DNA of 64,000 bases, taken from contig CAJTIU010000009.1 in NCBI GenBank assembly GCA_910576335.1, forward strand, positions 62,001 to 126,000, written 5' to 3'. The notes beneath the pieces are model-generated. The model was not told where the DNA came from. It saw only the letters and a list, made by a program, of their open reading frames with translations, and searched no databases. Shown piece after piece: positions 8,310 to 16,539 of the stretch. Within the stretch, counting starts at the first letter, position 1. Every line of letters begins with the position of its first letter. The DNA comes from Lachnospiraceae bacterium (GTDB lineage Bacteria > Bacillota > Clostridia > Lachnospirales > Lachnospiraceae). The position numbers were made by a program, and so were the translations under genes.

Positions 8310-8336
8310 GTAACTGTGGGACGGCAGAGCAGTTAC
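8310..8336. repeat. GTAACTG/CAGTTAC hairpin repeat, copy 1
   Basis: GTAACTG (8310-8316) and CAGTTAC (8330-8336) around a 13-base loop, 36 bases before the GrdE-like start codon. Related hairpins are at 11969, 17740, 30817, 49378, 52860 and 52957. Confidence 0.7.
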
Positions 8337-8372
8337 AGAGTATTCATTGCATTGGCAGAAGGAGGAAATTGT

Positions 8373-9659
8373 ATGAGACTGGAACTGGGGAAATTTGTGA
8401 TCAAAGATATTCAGTTCGCGGAGGAATCTCACATAGAGAACCAGGTGCTCTATGTGAATAAGGCTGAAGTGGAGGCCATGGTGCTGGAGGATGACAAGCT
8501 TAAGGAATGTCATCTTGATATTGCAAGACCTGGAGAGGCAACGAGAATCACGCCGGTAAAGGATGTGATCGAGCCCCGTGTGAAGGTAAGCGGCGGAGAG
8601 ATCTTTCCTGGCGTGATCGGAAAGGTATCTCCCCAGGTAGGGAGCGGAAGAACCCATGCACTGGACGGCTGCTGTGTCGTGACTGTGGGAAGGATTGTCG
8701 GATTCCAGGAGGGCGTGATTGATATGAGCGGTCCGGCAGCAGACTACTGTCCTTTTTCTAAGACAGTGAATCTGTGTGTTGTGATTGAGCCCCAGGAGGG
8801 ACTCGAAACTCATGTATATGAAAGGGCGGGAAGACTGGCAGGTCTTAAGACTGCTGCTTATCTTGGGGAACTTGCCAGAAAGCTTGAGCCAGATACACTG
8901 GAGGTATTTGAGACAAAATCAGTCTTTGAGCAGGCAGCCCAGTACCCGGATCTTCCGAAGGTAGGATATATCCATATGCTGCAGTCCCAGGGACTTCTGC
9001 ATGATACTTATTACTATGGCGTGGATGCCAAGCAGATTGTGCCTACATTCATGTATCCTACAGAAATTATGGATGGTGCGATTGTTTCTGGAAACTGTGT
9101 GGCTCCATGTGACAAGGTGACGTCCTATCATCATCTGCATAATCCGGTTATAGAAGACTGCTACCGGCATCATGGAAAGGACATTAATTTTATGGGAGTG
9201 ATCCTGACCAATGAAAATGTATTTCTTGCGGACAAAGAAAGACATTCCGACATGGTTGCCAAGTTCTGCCAGTGGCTGGAGCTGGACGGTGTGCTGATTA
9301 CAGAGGAAGGCTACGGAAACCCGGATACGGATCTGATGATGAACTGCCGCAAGGTGGAGAGGGCCGGTACAAAGGTATGCCTGATCACGGATGAATTTCC
9401 AGGCAAGGACGGAAAATCTGCATCCCTTGCAGATACCTGCGAGGAGGCCACGGCGCTGGCGTCCTGCGGTCAGGGAAATGCAACACTGAAATTCCCTGCC
9501 ATGGATAAGGTAATCGGAATGATGGATTATATAGAGAGCCAGATCGGCGGCTGGGCAGGCTGTGTAAATGAGGACGGTTCCTTTGAGGCAGAGCTTCAGA
9601 TTATTATTGCATCTACAATTGCCAATGGCTTTAACAAGCTGGCGGCAAGAGGATATTAG
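8373..9659 (+). CDS. Glycine/sarcosine/betaine reductase protein B, GrdE-type proprotein
   Basis: A 428-residue protein; ATG 8373 is preceded by AAGGAGG (a longer frame to 8298 lacks a site). It aligns throughout with GrdE/GrdG/GrdI, the proprotein of component B that cleaves itself to give two subunits with a pyruvoyl group on the larger. The cleavage motif VSGNC is intact, and counting puts Asn241-Cys242 exactly where GrdE is cut. The pyruvoyl group holds the amine substrate as a Schiff base before transfer to selenoprotein A. Paired with the GrdB-like gene. Which substrate (glycine, sarcosine, betaine or another) cannot be read from sequence. Confidence 0.9.
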   Translation: MRLELGKFVIKDIQFAEESHIENQVLYVNKAEVEAMVLEDDKLKECHLDIARPGEATRITPVKDVIEPRVKVSGGEIFPGVIGKVSPQVGSGRTHALDGCCVVTVGRIVGFQEGVIDMSGPAADYCPFSKTVNLCVVIEPQEGLETHVYERAGRLAGLKTAAYLGELARKLEPDTLEVFETKSVFEQAAQYPDLPKVGYIHMLQSQGLLHDTYYYGVDAKQIVPTFMYPTEIMDGAIVSGNCVAPCDKVTSYHHLHNPVIEDCYRHHGKDINFMGVILTNENVFLADKERHSDMVAKFCQWLELDGVLITEEGYGNPDTDLMMNCRKVERAGTKVCLITDEFPGKDGKSASLADTCEEATALASCGQGNATLKFPAMDKVIGMMDYIESQIGGWAGCVNEDGSFEAELQIIIASTIANGFNKLAARGY

Positions 9660-9677
9660 GAGGGAGGTAGAAGAGTT

Positions 9678-10997
9678 ATGGCAGCCTATAAGATTGTACA
9701 TTATATCAATCAGTTCTTCGGAGGAATCGGCGGAGAGGAAATGGCGGACTATAAGCCGGAGGTAAGAGAGGAAGTAATCGGTCCCGGACTTGCGTTAAAA
9801 GCAGGACTGGGAGGAGATTTTGAGATTGCAGCTACGGTAATCTGCGGTGACAACTATTTTGGTGAAAACCTGGATAAGGCTACAGATACAATTATAGAGA
9901 TGGTGAAAAAATACCAGCCGGATGTATTCGTGGCAGGTCCGGCGTTCAATGCAGGGCGCTATGGCGTTGCGTGCGGAACCATCTGCAAAGCAGTGGAGGA
10001 GAGGCTTGGCATACCGGTTCTTTCTGGTATGTATGAGGAAAATCCAGGAGCTGATATGTTTAAGCAGGATGTAATCCTGGTGAAAACCGGAAATTCCGCG
10101 GCAACCATGAGAAAGGCAGTTCCGAAGCTGGTGGGTCTGATTAAGAAGATGGCGGCAGGAGAAGAGATTCTCGGACCTTCCATTGAAGGGTATCTGGAGC
10201 GGGGAATCCGTGTGAACTATTTCGCCGAAGAGCGTGGTTCGGAGCGGGGAATCCGTATGCTGGTAAAAAAGATAAAGGGCGAGGAATTTGAGACGGATCT
10301 TCCTATGCCGAAGTTTGACCGGGTATCTCCGGCAAAGGCAGTGGAGGATATGAAAGCAGCCAGGATTGCAGTGGTTACCTCTGGCGGAATTGTGCCTCTT
10401 GGCAATCCGGATCATATTGAGTCATCCAATGCTACAAAATTCGGAGAGTATACCATTGAGGGCATGGATGCCATGTCCAGGGAAGATTATATGACCATTC
10501 ATGGTGGATACGACAGACAATTCGTACTGGAGAATCCCAATCTGGTCATCCCGCTGGATGTCTTAAGAGAGAAGGAGAAAAATGGCGAGATCGGAAGCCT
10601 TCTGCCATACTTTGCCAGCACAACCGGAACCGGGACGGCAACCAATTCAGCAGCCAGATTCGGCGATGAGATCGGAAAGAAGTTTATTGAGGAAGGGGTA
10701 GACGCAGTGATTCTGACCTCTACATGAGGAACCTGTACTCGTTGCGGTGCAACGATGGTAAAAGGAATCGAGAAGTATGGGATTCCAGTTGTGCATATCT
10801 GTACAGTAGTTCCGATTTCCCGCACGATTGGTGCGAACCGGATTGTTCCTGCGGTGGGAATTCCTTATCCTCTTGGCGATCCGACTCAGGGAGAGGATGA
10901 ATCACGCAAGATTCGTGAAAAGCTGGTTACAAGAGCATTGAAGGCTTTAGAGACACCGGTTGATGAACAGACGGTGTTTGAAAAGGATGAGTGGTAA
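9678..10997 (+). CDS. Selenoprotein GrdB-type subunit of reductase protein B (UGA = Sec350)
   Basis: A 439-residue selenoprotein. ATG 9678 follows GGAGGGAGG. The in-frame TGA at 10725-10727 is codon 350, the known Sec position of GrdB, inside ILTST-U-GTCTRCGATMVK, giving the UxxCxxC motif (Sec350, Cys353, Cys356). The frame stays open for 89 more family-matching codons (VVHICTVVPISRTIGANR). A hairpin right after the TGA fits a bacterial SECIS. With the GrdE-type partner it forms protein B, cleaving the C-N bond of an amino substrate and loading carboxymethyl onto selenoprotein A. GrdA, GrdC and GrdD are not in the window. Selenocysteine machinery must lie elsewhere. Confidence 0.93.
10725..10754 (+). 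promoter_or_regulatory. SECIS candidate for Sec350 of the GrdB-type gene
   Basis: The UGA is followed after 12 bases by a perfect 6-bp stem CGTTGC/GCAACG (10740-10745 with 10749-10754) and a GGT loop. Bacterial SECIS hairpins lie within the reading frame just after the UGA and usually carry G and U in the loop, so position and loop both fit. Confidence 0.75.
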
Positions 10998-11904
10998 AAA
11001 GTCACTGTTAGGAGCTTTTCTGGGCCTGTCTGCAGGAGTATTATGGGGAGTTTCCGGCGTATTCGGCCAGTTTTTATTTGAAACAAGGGATATTAAGGTT
11101 TCCTGGCTGATACCGGTCCGCCTGATTACCTCCGGAATTCTAATGGCTGCGGTTTTGCTCTGTACAAATCGGGACGAAATGCTGAAATTGTGCAGAAACC
11201 GCCGGGATCTCCTGCAGACGATGATTGCCGGTATATGTGGAACTATGACATTCCAGGTGGCTTTTTTCGGAGCCGTACAGCGTTCCAATGCGGGTACGGC
11301 TACCGTGCTGCAGTATCTGTGTCCGGTTCTTGTCATGGTATATGTCTGTATCCGGGACAGGAAAAGGCCAGACAGAGCACAGCTTGCTGCCATCATCCTG
11401 GCAGTAAGCGGCATTTTCCTTATATCCACTCATGGAAATGTGCAGTCACTGGTTATGACCCCGGAGGGGCTTGGATGGGGGCTTGGATGTGCTTTCTGCA
11501 TGTTCCTGAATACAGTTGTTCCGGAATCACTGTACCAGAGATATTCGTCTACCGTGATTGTGGGGTGGTCCCTTCTCTTCGGGGGTATTGTGCTGACCCT
11601 GCTGTTCAGACCCTGGATTTATGAGGTGCGCTGGGATGGGATGGTGCTTGTTTCACTGTTTTTTATTATTATCGGCGGTTCGGCGGCAGCATATCTGCTG
11701 TATGCATATTCGGTCAGATTTTCCGGTCCTGCGAAGGCAAGCCTGTATGCCTGCATTGAAGCCGTGACTGCTACCGTATTCTCGGCAGTCTGGCTTAAGA
11801 CTCCGTTTATGCTGATTGATCTGGCAGGCTTTGTGCTGATTCTGTCAACTGTGTTCGTTGTCAGATATTGCGGTACTATTCATGGACCAGGGGGCCGTTC
11901 ATAG
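10987..11904 (+). CDS. EamA/DMT-family permease
   Basis: About 305 residues with ten hydrophobic segments and the two-fold EamA repeat (GVLWGVSGVFGQFLF near the N-terminus; SAAAYLLYAYSVRFSGPAKA with the conserved small-residue pattern in the second half). ATG 10987 (MSGKK) overlaps the grdB-type gene by 11 bases, which suggests translational coupling; ATG 10960 is possible. Such drug/metabolite transporters move amino acids or metabolites. The coupling to the reductase genes suggests it handles their substrate or product, which is inference. Confidence 0.85.
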   Translation: MSGKKSLLGAFLGLSAGVLWGVSGVFGQFLFETRDIKVSWLIPVRLITSGILMAAVLLCTNRDEMLKLCRNRRDLLQTMIAGICGTMTFQVAFFGAVQRSNAGTATVLQYLCPVLVMVYVCIRDRKRPDRAQLAAIILAVSGIFLISTHGNVQSLVMTPEGLGWGLGCAFCMFLNTVVPESLYQRYSSTVIVGWSLLFGGIVLTLLFRPWIYEVRWDGMVLVSLFFIIIGGSAAAYLLYAYSVRFSGPAKASLYACIEAVTATVFSAVWLKTPFMLIDLAGFVLILSTVFVVRYCGTIHGPGGRS

Positions 11905-11968
11905 CTACTGTGGTTCCTGTGTGAGCAAATCCCATTCGCTAAGTGAATTTTAAATGGATTTGCGAATG

Positions 11969-11993
11969 TTACTGTGAACGGAGTGAACAGTAA
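11969..11993. repeat. TTACTGT/ACAGTAA hairpin repeat, copy 2, in a structured intergenic stretch
   Basis: TTACTGT, an 11-base loop and ACAGTAA. Just before it GCAAATCC (11925-11932) pairs with GGATTTGC (11956-11963). Outer TACTGT (11906) and ACAGTA (11987) could be ends of one about 90-bp non-coding element. It separates the eamA gene from the B12 genes and may act as a terminator. Confidence 0.5.
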
Positions 11994-12007
11994 GTAATGA
12001 TAAAGTG

Positions 12008-12036
12008 TTGACAATGCAGGCAAAAGCGTGTATGTT
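12008..12036 (+). promoter_or_regulatory. Promoter candidate for cbiGJ
   Basis: TTGACA (12008-12013), 17 bases, TATGTT (12031-12036). The predicted start of RNA is within a few bases of ATG 12044, leaving little or no leader. Confidence 0.45.
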
Positions 12037-12043
12037 AAAAATT

Positions 12044-13873
12044 ATGAATAATCAAAAGGAAATAGTAATCTTTAGTTTTACAATGACAGGGAACAGGCTG
12101 AACAGATGTGTTCAGGAGCAGCTTTCAGGCTGCGGTTATCTCTGTGAGGGATATACGACAGCAAGGCTTCGGGATACAGAGGGTCTGAAGACGCCGGACA
12201 TGGATCTGAAGACATGGGTCGGGCAGCGGTGGGGAAAGAAGATGTTCTTATTCATCGGTGCGTCAGGAATTGCGGTCAGATGTATTGCACCCTGGGTGAA
12301 GGACAAGTATACGGATTCTGCGGTGCTTGTGATGGATGAGAAGGGAGAGCATGTGATCCCTCTGCTTTCCGGACACATGGGAGGTGCAGTGGAGGCTGCT
12401 AAGGAGATCGAAAGGGCAATGCATGCCAAAGCGGTAATTACAACGGCCACGGATGTACAGGGCAGATTTGCAGTTGACATATTTGCACGAAAGAATGACC
12501 TTGAGATCACAGACCGGAGTCTTGTGACAAGGATATCAGCAGCAGTGCTGGAGGACAGACCAATTGGGTTTTACAGTGAATTGCCTTTAGCAGAACCTGT
12601 TCCGAAGGGACTGATCCAGTGTACCAGTATGGAGGAGCTGTCTGATTATGCATATGGGATTGCGGTTGTGGACAGGGCCAGGGAGAATTTTGCTTGTGAA
12701 CGGAAGGAAAATATACTCTTCTTAAGGTCACGGAGCTTTCGCAGTATCGTGGTGGGAATCGGATGCAGACGGGGGACGTCAAAGCATCAGATTAAGGCTT
12801 CCCTGGAAAAAATTCTTAAGGAACACGGGCTTAAGCTTGAGAATGTATCGTGTCTGGCAAGTATTGATCTTAAGAAGGAGGAGCCTGGCATCCTGGCGTT
12901 TTCAAGAGAACATCATCTTCCATTTTATACCTACTCTGCCAGGGAGCTTCAGAAGGTTTCAGGTGAGATAACAGGATCTGATTTTGTCCTTAAGACTGCA
13001 GGGGTAGATAATGTATGTGAGCGTGCTGCAAGATACTGTGCCCCAGAGGGAAAGCTTCTGCAGCCGAAGAGAATTGCCGGAGGGATTACCCTTGCCCTTG
13101 TGGAGGGGAAACTGCCGGGTATACTTTTATTTGGCGGGACAACAGAAAGCCTTGAATTGCTTGCTTTCCTCCGGACTCTCAGGGCAGAGGTAACAGTAAG
13201 TGTTGCCACAGAATACGGAAAAGAGGGGATCGCAGAGGATGAGAAGACAAAGGTAATCTGCGGGCGGATGGACAGGGAAGAGATGAGCTCTTTCATCCAG
13301 GAGCATTCTATTGACCTTGTGATTGACGCGACCCATCCCTTTGCTGCAGAGGTAACCAGGCAGATCAGGCAGGCATGTGAACGGACAGAAACAGAATATA
13401 TCCGGTGCCTGCGGGAAGAGACAAAGATGCCGGAGGAGGGAACAGATCAGGCTGTGTATGTGTCTTCTGTAAAGGAGGCAGTAGAATATCTGAAAACCGT
13501 AAAAGGAAGGATTCTTATTACAACCGGGAGCAAGGAACTTAGAAGATTCTGCGAGATACCGGATTATAGGGCGCGCTGCTGTGCGAGAGTACTCTCTGTG
13601 CCGGATTCCATAATGTCCAGCGCAGAATGCGGTTTTTCCGGGAAAAACCTGATCGCCATGCAGGCCCCGTTTTCAAAGGAAATGAACATTGCAGCGATTC
13701 ATTATGCGGATGCAGATTTCTTCGTGACAAAGGAGTCTGGAGATGCCGGGGGAATGAAGGAAAAGATACAGGCATGCACGGAGACAGGGACGACGCTGGT
13801 CGTTATCCGGCGCCCGAAGGAAACAGGGCGCTCTGTGGAAGAGGTCTGTAAGGATTTAAGAGAGAAGTATTAG
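12044..13873 (+). CDS. cbiGJ: CbiG-CbiJ fusion: cobalt-precorrin-5A hydrolase and cobalt-precorrin-6A reductase
   Basis: About 609 residues from ATG 12044 (MNNQKEIVIFSFT, the usual CbiG beginning). Upstream GTG or ATG codons at 12005-12032 would extend it, but they overlap a promoter-like TTGACA and none has a clear ribosome site. Residues 1-350 are CbiG: the N-terminal part (FIGASGIAVRCIAPWV, LSGHMGGAVE), middle part and C-terminal part (VVGIGCRRGTS). It opens ring A and releases acetaldehyde. Residues about 360-609 are CbiJ/CobK (GILLFGGTTES, VIDATHPFA, LITTGSKEL), an NAD(P)H reductase of the ring. Fusions of these two steps are known in clostridia. It lies upstream of the riboswitch and so may escape its control. 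Confidence 0.9.
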   Translation: MNNQKEIVIFSFTMTGNRLNRCVQEQLSGCGYLCEGYTTARLRDTEGLKTPDMDLKTWVGQRWGKKMFLFIGASGIAVRCIAPWVKDKYTDSAVLVMDEKGEHVIPLLSGHMGGAVEAAKEIERAMHAKAVITTATDVQGRFAVDIFARKNDLEITDRSLVTRISAAVLEDRPIGFYSELPLAEPVPKGLIQCTSMEELSDYAYGIAVVDRARENFACERKENILFLRSRSFRSIVVGIGCRRGTSKHQIKASLEKILKEHGLKLENVSCLASIDLKKEEPGILAFSREHHLPFYTYSARELQKVSGEITGSDFVLKTAGVDNVCERAARYCAPEGKLLQPKRIAGGITLALVEGKLPGILLFGGTTESLELLAFLRTLRAEVTVSVATEYGKEGIAEDEKTKVICGRMDREEMSSFIQEHSIDLVIDATHPFAAEVTRQIRQACERTETEYIRCLREETKMPEEGTDQAVYVSSVKEAVEYLKTVKGRILITTGSKELRRFCEIPDYRARCCARVLSVPDSIMSSAECGFSGKNLIAMQAPFSKEMNIAAIHYADADFFVTKESGDAGGMKEKIQACTETGTTLVVIRRPKETGRSVEEVCKDLREKY

Positions 13874-13919
13874 CGGAAATACCTTTTGACGCTTACATTA
13901 TAGAATATTTTCAGTGCCT

Positions 13920-14125
13920 GTCAGTGGAGTCCTCATCAGGGTGAATCTGACAGGTTAAAAGGGAATCAGGTGTAAAACCTGAGCGATCCGGTCACTGTGA
14001 GCAGGGAGTGGGACCATGTGATGCCATTGCAGGAAGAAATGCGAGAAGGTATGGTCAGGTGATGATCTGCAAGCCAGGAAACCTGCTGAAAATATTAATG
14101 AACAAGCTTCCGACGAAAGTGGGTT
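13920..14125 (+). promoter_or_regulatory. Cobalamin riboswitch upstream of cbiL
   Basis: The core AGGGAATCAGGTG ... ACCTGAGCGATCCGGTCACTG begins near 13958, and a near-canonical B12 box (GCCAGGAAACCTGCT) lies at 14073-14087. The large peripheral domain between them makes it a long, class-I-like aptamer. Two intrinsic terminators follow before the cbiL ribosome site. Binding of a cobalamin should stop transcription of the downstream operon. Confidence 0.92.
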
Positions 14126-14128
14126 CAT

Positions 14129-14167
14129 GTGAAGAGCATGAAGCTGTCAGGCTTCACGGTTTTTTAT
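14129..14167 (+). terminator. First terminator after the B12 riboswitch
   Basis: GTGAAG (14129-14134) pairs with CTTCAC (14152-14157), with an alternative inner stem GAAGC/GCTTC, followed by GGTTTTTTA. Placement fits the riboswitch expression platform. Confidence 0.7.
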
Positions 14168-14170
14168 GAT

Positions 14171-14200
14171 ACCTGTTTTCGGAAGAAAACAGGTGTTTTT
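14171..14200 (+). terminator. Second terminator after the B12 riboswitch
   Basis: A perfect 10-bp stem ACCTGTTTTC/GAAAACAGGT with loop GGAA, then GTTTTT. Only about 40 bases separate it from the cbiL start. Two terminators in series could make repression tighter. Confidence 0.8.
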
Positions 14201-14239
14201 ATGTATATTCGACTTTAATTCAGAAAGGAAATTACAAGC

Positions 14240-14932
14240 ATGAAAGGAACTTTATACGGGGTGGGAGTCGGACCGGGAGATTCCCGGCTTATGACTTATC
14301 TTGCAGTAGAGACAATCGAAAAATGTCCGGTTATAGCCGTACCTGCAGAGGGCAGGGAACATGCAGTGAGCTACCGGATTGCGGATGGAATTGTAAAAGG
14401 GCTGGATCAAAAGGAATGTCTGAATCTTTCCACTCCCATGACAAAGGATCTTAAGGTACTGGGGCAGAATTATGAGGAGGCAGCCAGACGGATTATAGAA
14501 CGGCTGGAGGATGGAAAGGATGTGGCATATCTTACACTTGGTGATCCGACCATCTATTCTACCTATATTTATATTCACCGCATTGTAAAGGCAAGGGGAT
14601 ATGAGGCGCGGATTATTAATGGTATTCCATCGTTCTGTGCAGTGGCGGCAAAGCTTGGGGACAGTCTGGCTGACCGCTCAGAACAGCTTCATATTATTCC
14701 GTCTACTTATGATATTAAAGAGGCGCTGACCTATCCGGGCAGCAAGGTGCTGATGAAAGCGGCGTCTAAACTTTCTGTCGTGAAACAGACGCTTAAGGAA
14801 AAGGGCATGAAAGGAATCATGGTGGAAAACTGCGGTCTTCCTGAGGAGCGTATATACAGGCAGGCAGACGAGATGCCGGAAAATGCAAGCTATTATACGA
14901 TTATTGTGGTAAAAGAGAACGGACATGATTGA
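14240..14932 (+). CDS. cbiL: Cobalt-precorrin-2 C20-methyltransferase
   Basis: A 230-residue SAM-dependent tetrapyrrole methylase with an AGAAAGG site before ATG 14240. Motifs: GVGVGPGDSRLMT (SAM loop), YLTLGDPTIYSTY (the GDP-x-x-Y signature) and INGIPSFCAVAAKLG. CbiL adds a methyl at C-20 of cobalt-factor II, the first methylation committed to corrin. It is the first gene after the riboswitch. It overlaps the next gene by 8 bases, so the exporter genes that follow are co-transcribed with it. Confidence 0.95.
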   Translation: MKGTLYGVGVGPGDSRLMTYLAVETIEKCPVIAVPAEGREHAVSYRIADGIVKGLDQKECLNLSTPMTKDLKVLGQNYEEAARRIIERLEDGKDVAYLTLGDPTIYSTYIYIHRIVKARGYEARIINGIPSFCAVAAKLGDSLADRSEQLHIIPSTYDIKEALTYPGSKVLMKAASKLSVVKQTLKEKGMKGIMVENCGLPEERIYRQADEMPENASYYTIIVVKENGHD

Positions 14933-15767
14933 ACTAAAAAAGCTTACGAAGAAATATGATGAATTTACGGCTGTAAAGGAACTGGATCTGACCATCGAAA
15001 CCGGGGGATTTTTCGGGCTTCTCGGGCCGAACGGTGCGGGGAAGTCTACGACCATCGGAATGCTGTCAACACTTTTTCTTCCTACAGAAGGAGAGATTCT
15101 CATAGACGGCGAGAGACTGACGAGAAAGAATACGGTACTGAAACGTAAGATCAGTGTTGTGACACAGGAGTACTCCATGAGGCAGGATATGACCATAGAG
15201 GAGGTCATGGAATACCAGGGAAGACTGTATTTCGTGCCAAAGAAGGAGAGAAGGGAAAAGACACAGGAGCTTTTGGAGTTCTGTGATCTTATGGATTACA
15301 GAAAGCGTACAGTCCGCAAGCTCTCAGGCGGCATGAAGAGGAAACTCATGGTATGCCGCGCACTGCTTACTGAACCAGAGATTCTCCTTCTGGATGAGCC
15401 GACAGCAGGGATGGACGCCCTGGCCAGACGTCAGATGTGGAATCTTCTGAAAAGATTAAACCGGAATCATCTGACCATCCTGCTTACGACACACTATATG
15501 GAGGAGGCGGAGATTCTCTGCGACCGGGTAGGACTGATGGACCGCGGAAGGCTTCAGGAGGTGGATTCACCCAGGGCAATGATTGAACGGCTGGGATGTT
15601 ATGCGGTGGATCAGGTATCAGAGGAGCAGACCAGAAGCTTTTTCTTCCAGACGCAGGAGGAGGCAATCCGTTATCTGTCCGGACGCAAGGATTTGGCATC
15701 TCTGAGAAATACCACGCTGGAAGATGTGTTTCTTGAAAAAGTTGGAAAGTATTTGGAAAGGCATTAA
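14925..15767 (+). CDS. ABC-2 type exporter, ATP-binding subunit
   Basis: 280 residues with Walker A (LLGPNGAGKSTT), Q-loop (VTQEYSM), the LSGGMKRKL signature and Walker B (ILLLDEPTAG) plus an H-loop (LTTHYMEEA). The family is that of DrrA/NatA-like ATPases of ABC-2 exporters. ATG 14925 lies inside the end of cbiL, indicating coupling. It pairs with the permease at 15796. Standard B12 operons do not carry an ABC-2 exporter here; the cargo (a tetrapyrrole, a metal complex or something unrelated) is unknown. Confidence 0.9.
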   Translation: MIELKKLTKKYDEFTAVKELDLTIETGGFFGLLGPNGAGKSTTIGMLSTLFLPTEGEILIDGERLTRKNTVLKRKISVVTQEYSMRQDMTIEEVMEYQGRLYFVPKKERREKTQELLEFCDLMDYRKRTVRKLSGGMKRKLMVCRALLTEPEILLLDEPTAGMDALARRQMWNLLKRLNRNHLTILLTTHYMEEAEILCDRVGLMDRGRLQEVDSPRAMIERLGCYAVDQVSEEQTRSFFFQTQEEAIRYLSGRKDLASLRNTTLEDVFLEKVGKYLERH

Positions 15768-15795
15768 AAAAATAATAGAGGAAGAAAGGCAGAAT

Positions 15796-16527
15796 ATGGG
15801 AATCGTAACAGTATTATGGGAAAAATGGGTGGAATTCCGGAGAGATTTTTATAAGATTACACTGGCGGCAATGATTGCCCCGCTTATGTATATTCTCGTA
15901 TTTGGTATGGGGATTCAGACAATCTCACATGGACAGCCGTACCTGCAGTTTCTGATCCCGGGCGTGGTGGCTCTGACAACAATGAATGGCAGCTTTAATG
16001 CCATTGCACAGAATCTGAATGTGCAGCGCCTGTATGAAAAGGCGTTTGACCAGGTGATGATCTCCCCCACACCCCTGTGGCAGTTTATTGCGGGGCAGAT
16101 TATCGGAGGAAGCTTAAGAGGAATCTATGCAGGCTGTGTGATTATCCTGCTGGTGCTTCCTATTGGAGTCAGGCTTTGCTTTAACGGGTGGTCGTTTCTC
16201 ATTATGTTTTTGAACGGAGCAGTGTTCTCCACCCTTGGGGTGGTGGTATCCTTTTACGCCAGAACGCATACGGATGTGCCGCGTTTTTCCAATTATGTGA
16301 TTATGCCGATGGCCTATCTGTGCAACACATTTTTTGCATCGGATTCCATACCTCATGGACTGAGAGAGGTAATCCAGCTGCTGCCTCTTTCACAGGCAAG
16401 CAGTATGATTCGCAGTATCGCAAACAGGGAGCCTTTTTCTTATGCGGGAATCGGAATCCTGGCAGCATATCTTGCAGTACTGATGGTCCTTGCATTTAGC
16501 TTTTTATATAAGAAAAAAAATTTGTAG
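15796..16527 (+). CDS. ABC-2 type exporter, permease subunit
   Basis: About 243 residues from ATG 15796 (GAAAGG site); a longer frame begins at 15724 inside the ATPase gene but has no ribosome site. Six hydrophobic segments and the ABC-2 membrane fold (LQFLIPGVVALTTMNGSFNA; LPLSQASSMIRSI near the C-terminus). It forms the channel for the ATPase at 14925 and ends 12 bases before the NEAT-like lipoprotein gene. Confidence 0.9.
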   Translation: MGIVTVLWEKWVEFRRDFYKITLAAMIAPLMYILVFGMGIQTISHGQPYLQFLIPGVVALTTMNGSFNAIAQNLNVQRLYEKAFDQVMISPTPLWQFIAGQIIGGSLRGIYAGCVIILLVLPIGVRLCFNGWSFLIMFLNGAVFSTLGVVVSFYARTHTDVPRFSNYVIMPMAYLCNTFFASDSIPHGLREVIQLLPLSQASSMIRSIANREPFSYAGIGILAAYLAVLMVLAFSFLYKKKNL

Positions 16528-16539
16528 GAGGGATATAGT

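Noticed and set aside
8298-8372. Longer N-terminus for the GrdE-type protein
   Set aside because: It would include the GTAACTG hairpin repeat; AAGGAGG directly before ATG 8373 and exact agreement of Cys242 numbering support the shorter start.
10725-10727. TGA splitting the GrdB-type gene could mean a pseudogene
   Set aside because: The TGA is exactly at the known Sec position, within UxxCxxC, the frame stays open with family-matching text, and a hairpin follows at SECIS distance.
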